DNA of 64,000 nucleotides. It comes from CAZOZZ01 sp965247425 (lineage in GTDB: Bacteria > Acidobacteriota > Terriglobia > 20CM-2-55-15). Location: contig OZ252023.1 in NCBI GenBank assembly GCA_965247425.1, positions 3,410,001-3,474,000 of the forward strand, in the 5' to 3' direction. Shown piece after piece: positions 59,072-64,000 of this stretch (position 1 is its first letter; each line of letters starts with the position of its first letter). The notes under the pieces are model-generated. The model searched no databases. It had not been told where the DNA came from and saw nothing but the letters and a program-made list of their open reading frames with translations. The translations under genes were made by a program, and so were the position numbers.

Positions 59072-59884
59072 ATGCGGCGGACGCTGCCACTTTCACGCGA
59101 TTATGATCCTCGTAAAAACGTCTCGATGGATTGGACGCGGTTCAACGGGAACTTCGATCGTCTCCTCTCCACCGATTGGCGCCGGGTCAATGATGGAACC
59201 TCCTACCGATTGTCACGCCGATTGCTGAGGCTCGTCATCGCCTATGCCCAGCACAAGCGTCATGCAATCTTGGATTTCGAAAGCAAGATCCGTATCTTTT
59301 CCCGGTTGCCGATTCCCCTCAACCCGAACATTGTCTTTTTCGGCGCCGAGGTGGGTTGGGAAGCAGCTTTGATCCAGGCTTTGTTCGGGAGTGAAGGGAA
59401 GGTGTTTCTCATCGACAACGACCCCGCGGCATATCAGCGTTTTCTAAATGCTCCTCAGACGGTTCGCATTCGGGCGCCTCGTGGCTCGAAGAATCGATGG
59501 TTGGTGGTTCAACGAAACAATACCGGGGTTGAGTATCGTCGGGAAAATTTCTTTGACGTGACGAACGATGCGGAATTCGATGTCGGCATCGACTGGGGCC
59601 TGATCGAACATTACCCGGATTCGGGTAAACGAGATGTGCTGGACGTTTTCAAGAAGTTCCTGAAACCAGGAGGGCTTCACATCAGCAGTTGCCCTCGGAA
59701 TCGTCTCGTCGTACGCCTGTTCTATCGTGCCTTCTCCGACGAGCTGAACCTTGGATACCGCGAGCTGATGAGCCTGAGCGAACTGAGCGCGCATCTGGAA
59801 GGTGCGGGCTGCCACGTGGAAGACCGATTCAGACTGGCGGCTCACAACGTCGTGACCTGGAGACTAAAGACGACGTCACCTTGA
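59072..59884 (+). CDS. SAM-dependent methyltransferase
   Basis: 270 aa class I methyltransferase. Motif I is IVFFGAEVGWEAALIQALFG, with the acidic ribose-binding residue in VFLIDNDPAAY, then DVGIDWGLIEHYPD (motif IV region) and FLKPGGLHISSCP (post-motif). An ATG at 59126 is an alternative start. The nucleus-less N-terminus of ~80 residues is unusual for small-molecule enzymes and may give substrate contact. Substrate unknown; context suggests the lipid-type product of this cluster. Confidence 0.8.
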   Translation: MRRTLPLSRDYDPRKNVSMDWTRFNGNFDRLLSTDWRRVNDGTSYRLSRRLLRLVIAYAQHKRHAILDFESKIRIFSRLPIPLNPNIVFFGAEVGWEAALIQALFGSEGKVFLIDNDPAAYQRFLNAPQTVRIRAPRGSKNRWLVVQRNNTGVEYRRENFFDVTNDAEFDVGIDWGLIEHYPDSGKRDVLDVFKKFLKPGGLHISSCPRNRLVVRLFYRAFSDELNLGYRELMSLSELSAHLEGAGCHVEDRFRLAAHNVVTWRLKTTSP

Positions 59885-59977
59885 GGGGCACCCGTCCTGG
59901 ATTATTCCTCTGATTGAACCGATTGCCATGACGGTATAGAATCTGTGCCAAATCCCGAAACCAGTGAGGAACCGAAC

Positions 59978-61342
59978 ATGAGGAGCCAGGATAAGATGTC
60001 GTGGAACGGCCGTCTGAATCGCAGGGCTTTCTTGAAGGGCGCCGGCGCGACGGCGCTCGCAGGCACAGTGGGAGCAGGAGCCGCGATCGCCACCGAAACC
60101 GCCAGTTTCGCGCAGGAACCGGCGGACTCCGGGTACGACTTCGACGAAGTCTTCAGCCGTATCGGCACCGACTGCACCAAGTGGGACCGGCAGATCGAGA
60201 GGTTCGGCACGGACATCGACGTGGGCATGGGTGTCGCGGACATGGATTTCAGATCGGCGCCCTGTATCACCGAAGCTCTGGCCGAGCGTTGCCTGCACGA
60301 AAACTGGGGCTACCTGAGTAGCTCGGCTTCCTACGTCGATGCCATCGTCGACTGGAACAAACGACGTTACGGTCTCGACGTTGATCGCGGAACCCTCGTC
60401 CTGTCCAACGGTGTGCACCCGGGCCTCATCGCCGCACTGAAGGCATTTTCGCCTCCCGGCAGCAAGGTCCTCCTGACGACGCCGAACTACAACGGATTCT
60501 ACGGGGACCTCCGTTACTGCAACCTGCAGCCGGAAGACTCCCCGATGACGCTGGCCGACGGCCGGTATACGATCGATTTCGACGATCTGGAATCGCGTAT
60601 GAGCGATGAGACCAAGACCTTCATTCTCTGCAATCCACAGAACCCCACAGGCAATTGCTGGTCCGCCGAAGACCTGATGACGCTCGGCGAGATGTGCCTC
60701 CGTCATGGGGTTGTGGTGCTCGCCGACGAGATTCACTGCGACTTCGTCACGAAGGGACAGAAGTACACTCCCTTCGCCAGCCTCCCAAATAAGGATGTCG
60801 TCAACAACAGCCTCACGTTTAAGGCTGCGAGCAAGTCCTTCAGCATTTCGTCCATGAAGAGTGCCTGGTTCTTCTCGACCAATCCGGAGTACCTCAGCAG
60901 AGTGAGAGCGAACAACAAAACGGATCTCACCACGCTGGGCATGGTGGCCAACCGGGCCGCGTTAACCGAAGGCGAGGATTGGCTCGATCAGTTGTTGACG
61001 TACATCGACGGGAACCATGACTTCGTCGAATCCTATGTGAAGGACAACATGCCGCTCGTCCGATACAGGAAGGCGGAGGGAACGTTTCTGGCGTGGCTGG
61101 ACGTCAGTCAGGTCGTCGACAAGGTCGGTGCAACGCGGATGGCTGCCGAGGCCAGTACCGACCAGAGACAGGTCACCCCGGAGTCCATCCTGGAGCGTTG
61201 GCTGGTCGAAAACGCGAAGGTGCACCTGAACCCCGGCTCGTCGTACCGGGGGGCGGGCCACATGCGGATGAACATTGGAACTACCCGCGGGCTACTCAAG
61301 CTGGCTCTCGACAACATGGCCGGCGCGATCGACAAGGCATAG
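59978..61342 (+). CDS. Tat-exported PLP-dependent aminotransferase / C-S lyase (MalY/PatB-like)
   Basis: About 454 aa from ATG at 59978 with GAGGAA upstream; a GTG at 59945 is less likely. The N-terminus carries a twin-arginine signal (LNRRAFLKGAGATALAGTVG). The mature part is a fold-type I PLP enzyme: GVADMDFRSAP, LSNGVHPGLIAALKAF, ILCNPQNPTGNCW, VLADEIHCDFV and the PLP lysine in AASKSFSISSMK (near residue 285). MalY/PatB proteins cleave C-S bonds of cystathionine-like substrates. Export through Tat is unusual for the family. The last codon is followed by TAG, the first bases of the adjoining 162-bp repeat. Confidence 0.87.
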   Translation: MRSQDKMSWNGRLNRRAFLKGAGATALAGTVGAGAAIATETASFAQEPADSGYDFDEVFSRIGTDCTKWDRQIERFGTDIDVGMGVADMDFRSAPCITEALAERCLHENWGYLSSSASYVDAIVDWNKRRYGLDVDRGTLVLSNGVHPGLIAALKAFSPPGSKVLLTTPNYNGFYGDLRYCNLQPEDSPMTLADGRYTIDFDDLESRMSDETKTFILCNPQNPTGNCWSAEDLMTLGEMCLRHGVVVLADEIHCDFVTKGQKYTPFASLPNKDVVNNSLTFKAASKSFSISSMKSAWFFSTNPEYLSRVRANNKTDLTTLGMVANRAALTEGEDWLDQLLTYIDGNHDFVESYVKDNMPLVRYRKAEGTFLAWLDVSQVVDKVGATRMAAEASTDQRQVTPESILERWLVENAKVHLNPGSSYRGAGHMRMNIGTTRGLLKLALDNMAGAIDKA

Positions 61343-61502
61343 GAGCCTGCGCGGCAGAAGGAATCTACTGCGAAAGCGGTATAATCGGTCCATATTTCCC
61401 CGATTTTTCGTTGAATAGAACCACTATTCGCCTCAAAATCGAGAAAATCTGGCCTCGATTCTCCACTTTCTCGCTACGATCCCTTCTGCCGCGCAGGCTC
61501 CT
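61341..61502. repeat. 162-bp MITE-like element, copy B
   Basis: Inverted copy of 29797-29958 with the same length. The terminal inverted repeats are AGGAGCCTGCGCGGCAGAAGG and its complement at 61482-61502. It begins inside the TAG stop codon of the PLP-enzyme gene and ends about 48 bp before the hydrolase start. It could also act as a terminator for the former. Confidence 0.88.
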
Positions 61503-61550
61503 AGCTCGCAAGCTGGCGAGACGACTGGCGAAACGAAGGAGCGAATCATC

Positions 61551-62534
61551 GTGAGCGCATTCGGAAGAATTGGCCTGGGGCAGTCCGCACGAGCTCGGCT
61601 TGTCTTGCCTGTCATAATTTCCTTCGTCATCAGCGGGTGCGCCGAGGGCCCCACGCCACCCCCAACCGAACCGGAGGTCGCAGACCGAGGGGTCATTCGG
61701 AGTGGGAGGTTCAACCTGGAGTACAGGGTCGAGGGTACTGGCCCAACCGCCATCGTCATCGGTTTTCCGACGTACTACTCCCGGATCTTCTCTCGGAATC
61801 TTCGCTCCCACCTCCGGATGGTTTTTGTGGACCACAGGGGCTCAGCCGCATCCCCAGGTCCAGTCGAGAGGACGGAGTTCGACTTGGAAAGGCTGGTCGA
61901 GGACATCGAATTGGTCCGTGAGACTCTGGAGCTGGGTCGCATCATCGCGATCGGCCACTCCGGCCACTCCTACATGGCTCTTGAATACGCCAAGAAGTAC
62001 ACGGAAAACGTTTCGCACGTCGTCATGATCGGCACCGGTCCGAGCCTGGATGCATCCAGCCGCGAGGCCAGCGCGCAGCACTGGGAGGAATTCGCCTCTC
62101 CTGAAAGGAAGAGAGCGCTGGAGGAGAACCTGCAGAAAATGCCCGACGAGCAGATTGCTCAGTTTCCCCCGGGAGAAGCTTTCATCAAGAGCTATATCCG
62201 CAACAGTCCACGAGGTTGGTACGACTCGCAGTTTGATTCATCCCCTCTGTGGGATGGCGTCGACGTCAATATGGATATGTTCAACTACGTCTGGGGAGAG
62301 ATCTTCCGGGACATCGACGTGACGCTTGGGCTCGAGGACTTCGATCGACCTGTGTTTCTGGCCCTCGGTCGCTTCGATTTTCTCGGGGCAACGCCAACCT
62401 CCTGGGATCCGATCAAGGATCGCTTCAGGAACGTCACCGTGCGGATCTTTGAGAACAGCGGCCACACACCGCAGTACGATGAACCGGAGCTGTTTGACAG
62501 CGACCTGCTCGCTTGGATCGAGGAACAGGAGTAA
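61551..62534 (+). CDS. Alpha/beta hydrolase, predicted lipoprotein
   Basis: 327 aa. A hydrophobic N-terminus ends in a lipobox (VISFVISGC), so the protein is probably anchored in the envelope. The fold has RVEGTGPTAIVIGFPTYYS (oxyanion strand), FVDHRGSAAS, the nucleophile elbow AIGHSGHSYMALEYA, a lid of about 90 residues, the acidic LALGRFDFLGA and the catalytic His in ENSGHTPQYDEP. Proline-iminopeptidase-like hydrolases look like this, but the substrate is open. GTG at 61551 follows a GGAGCG-type ribosome site. Confidence 0.88.
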   Translation: MSAFGRIGLGQSARARLVLPVIISFVISGCAEGPTPPPTEPEVADRGVIRSGRFNLEYRVEGTGPTAIVIGFPTYYSRIFSRNLRSHLRMVFVDHRGSAASPGPVERTEFDLERLVEDIELVRETLELGRIIAIGHSGHSYMALEYAKKYTENVSHVVMIGTGPSLDASSREASAQHWEEFASPERKRALEENLQKMPDEQIAQFPPGEAFIKSYIRNSPRGWYDSQFDSSPLWDGVDVNMDMFNYVWGEIFRDIDVTLGLEDFDRPVFLALGRFDFLGATPTSWDPIKDRFRNVTVRIFENSGHTPQYDEPELFDSDLLAWIEEQE

Positions 62535-62617
62535 GGAGAGTGAGGGCTCACCAAATCAAACGAACCTCTCGCCCACGGGCATCGATCCAAGTATTCAAGC
62601 GGGTTTGAGAGTTCCGA

Positions 62618-63070
62618 TCAAAAGCGAGAAATCACCAATCGAAATCCAATCGTGGGGCTGCGCACCCCAGGATCGACCCCGCCGCGAATGGCCGCACGAA
62701 TATTGTTCTCCTCATCGCTGAACGATCCTCCGCGCATCACCCAAAGCGCATCCGCTTCCAGGTTGTCACGATCATCTCCAGCATCGTAGGGGTAAGGCTG
62801 GTAAGGACTACGGGTCAGCTCCCAGACATTGCCACTCATATCGGACAGACCAAACGCACATTCGGGACAATCGAAACTCCCCACCGGTGTGATGCCGTCG
62901 CCTCCGTAGTTGGCACGGTCCGACCGGGGCTGGTTTCCCCAGGGGTAAATGCGGCCTTCTGTCCCCCTGGCCGCTTTCTCCCATTCTGCCTCACTGGGCA
63001 GACTCACCCGCCTTCCGTCGGTGAGCATCCGCCGCAGTGAGAGTGGGGTCTCGGGCCATACTTCGAGGGT
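62618..63070 (-). pseudogene. FGE-sulfatase-domain protein, 5' part lost
   Basis: The C-terminal part of a formylglycine-generating-enzyme-like domain: GRRVSLPSEAEWEKAARGTEG, YPWGNQ, ANYGG, GLSDMSGNVWELTRSPY, VMRGGSFSDEENNIRAAIRGG and GFRLVISRF. The domain normally begins about 120 residues earlier, and often follows a kinase or peptidase part. The reading frame continues upstream through 63070 (TTLEVWPETPLSLRRM) and then enters the IS21 end. The insertion separated it from its start. The catalytic Cys pair of true FGE is not evident, so it belonged to the wider family. Confidence 0.8.
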
Positions 63071-64000
63071 TGTGATTTCGCTACTCTAAATTGGCCCACT
63101 TTTGATCGTTTGATTTGGCCCACCCCTGACGACTGAACCGGAGAGGCTGTTCCGAACAAAGAGTCGGAATGGAGGGACCCGGTGTCAAGGAGATCGAAGG
63201 TGGAATTATTTGAAGAGATTCGGCGAGAGCACGAGTTTGGTGTGGGAACGATCCAGGGTGTGGCCCGGCGGCTGGGGGTGCATCGGCGGATGGTGCGTCA
63301 AGCGCTGGGAAACGCCGTGCCGCCGGCGAGGAAGAGCCCGGAGCGGAAGAGGCCGAGGCTGGAGCCGGTTATGGAATTTATCAACGGGGTGTTGGAGGCG
63401 GACAGGCAGGCCCCGCGGAAGCAGCGGCACACCAGTCACCGGATCTACGAACGGATCCGGATGGAATTTCCGAAACATCCGATTGGGGAATCGACGGTTC
63501 GCCGGTATGTCGGGCGGCGGAAGCGGGAGATGGGTTTCATCCGACAGGAGACGTTCGTGCCGCAAAGCTACGCCTGGGGTCAGGAAGCACAGATCGACTG
63601 GTACGAAGCCGTCGCGGAGTTGGATGGCGAACGGCAGAAGCTCCAGGTTTTCTGTATGCGGAGCATGGGCAGTGGTGGCGCATTCCATCGAGCTTATCCT
63701 CGGGCGACACAACAGGCATTCCTGGAGGCTCATGAGTTGGGTTTCCGCTATTTTGCGGGGGTCTTCGGGGTGCTGCGTTATGACAACCTGACCAGCGCGG
63801 TGAAGAAGATTCTGCGGGGATACCGGCGTGTAGAGACCGAACGGTTCATCGCGTTTCGGTCGCATTGGAAGTTTCAAGCCGAGTTCTGCACACCCGGCGA
63901 GGGCCACGAGAAAGGCGGTGTGGAAGGCGAAGCCGGATACTTCCGGCGCAATCACCTGGTACCGGTGCCGAAGGCGAAGGACCTGGCGGATCTGAATGCG
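63071..64000 (+). mobile_element. IS21-family insertion sequence, left part
   Basis: The left end is set at TGTGATTTCG (63071), at the point where the FGE frame is lost. Two TTGGCCCAC motifs (63091-63099 and 63115-63123) follow, as in the multiple transposase-binding repeats at IS21 ends. istA starts at 63182. The rest, including istB, lies to the right of the window. Confidence 0.75.
63182..64000 (+). CDS. istA: IS21-family transposase IstA, 3' end outside window
   Basis: 273 codons up to the window edge, open at the end. GTG at 63182 follows GGAGGG by five bases. An N-terminal helix-turn-helix (FGVGTIQGVARRLGVHRRMVRQAL) binds the ends. The DDE core shows the acidic residues in QEAQIDWYEA, VLRYDNLTSAV and the Glu in EGHEKGGVEG, so all three are present. 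Both overlapping frames on the other strand and in +2 are shadows. Probably an intact, functional gene. Confidence 0.9.
   Translation, partial: MSRRSKVELFEEIRREHEFGVGTIQGVARRLGVHRRMVRQALGNAVPPARKSPERKRPRLEPVMEFINGVLEADRQAPRKQRHTSHRIYERIRMEFPKHPIGESTVRRYVGRRKREMGFIRQETFVPQSYAWGQEAQIDWYEAVAELDGERQKLQVFCMRSMGSGGAFHRAYPRATQQAFLEAHELGFRYFAGVFGVLRYDNLTSAVKKILRGYRRVETERFIAFRSHWKFQAEFCTPGEGHEKGGVEGEAGYFRRNHLVPVPKAKDLADLNA

Noticed and set aside
63210..63791. 193-codon plus-strand frame within IS21
   Set aside because: Gly/Arg/Trp-rich out-of-frame reading of istA; the true frame starts at 63182 and runs through the window edge.
63206..63955. 249-codon minus-strand frame at the right end
   Set aside because: Antisense to the IstA frame, which shows the complete HTH and DDE residues.
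1..64000. tRNA, rRNA, prophage or plasmid features
   Set aside because: Scanning by eye gave no tRNA clover, rRNA core sequence, integrase, phage structural gene or replication initiator. A tRNAscan or Rfam run could still find something small.

Overview
The window reads as chromosomal DNA of a moderately GC-rich Gram-negative bacterium, most likely an Acidobacteriota member. The pointers are a large MacB/FtsX permease of the duplicated-orphan-permease type paired with a PadR regulator, two TonB-dependent receptors with an N-terminal carboxypeptidase-regulatory-like domain, an M1 peptidase with a signal peptide, and many palindromic repeat elements. The taxonomic call is inference. Both ends lie in insertion sequences: an IS1380-type transposase at the left and an IS21-type IstA at the right. 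No rRNA, tRNA or CRISPR array was seen.

Layout. 1-1900: IS1380 remnant followed by a 276-bp nested-hairpin element. 1895-13700: sulfur and one-carbon genes (cysteine-synthase-like, cystathionine beta-synthase, MetF) with a WYL regulator and a cupin, downstream of a Mre11/Rad50-like (YhaO/YhaN-type) pair, then gpmA. 13900-18500: ilvE and an intact two-component system. 18490-27449: a three-gene recombination operon encoding a Dna2-like nuclease-helicase, an AddB-like inactive helicase-nuclease and an AddA-like helicase-nuclease. Each carries its own Cys-containing PD-(D/E)XK nuclease domain. 27646-31725: secreted proteins, a 5'-nucleotidase and a family-5 uracil-DNA glycosylase.

31945-41298: a cobalamin salvage locus under a cobalamin riboswitch (adenosyltransferase, BtuF, BtuC, BtuD, a PhyH-type dioxygenase, CbiZ, CbiB, then a small ORF and a BtuB-like receptor). 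btuF and btuD each show an apparent one-base loss. 41363-46670: pirin, PspC, ADOP permease, PadR and the wreck of a second two-component system. 46668-51762: a TonB-dependent receptor and an M1 peptidase.

51983-59884: an unfamiliar lipid-type cluster with a START-like secreted protein, two membrane desaturases, a condensation-type acyltransferase, a GH3-type adenylate-forming enzyme, a HAD phosphatase and a methyltransferase. 59978-64000: a Tat-exported PLP enzyme, a lipoprotein alpha/beta hydrolase, and an FGE-sulfatase-domain gene cut off by the IS21 element.

The most interesting signals are the Dna2-AddB-AddA operon, the GH3/acyltransferase/desaturase cluster, the PhyH-family oxygenase inside a riboswitch-controlled B12 operon, and several families of structured repeats whose ends repeatedly coincide with TAG stop codons. 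Several genes are broken by single-base indels. Without reads one cannot tell real decay from sequencing error.
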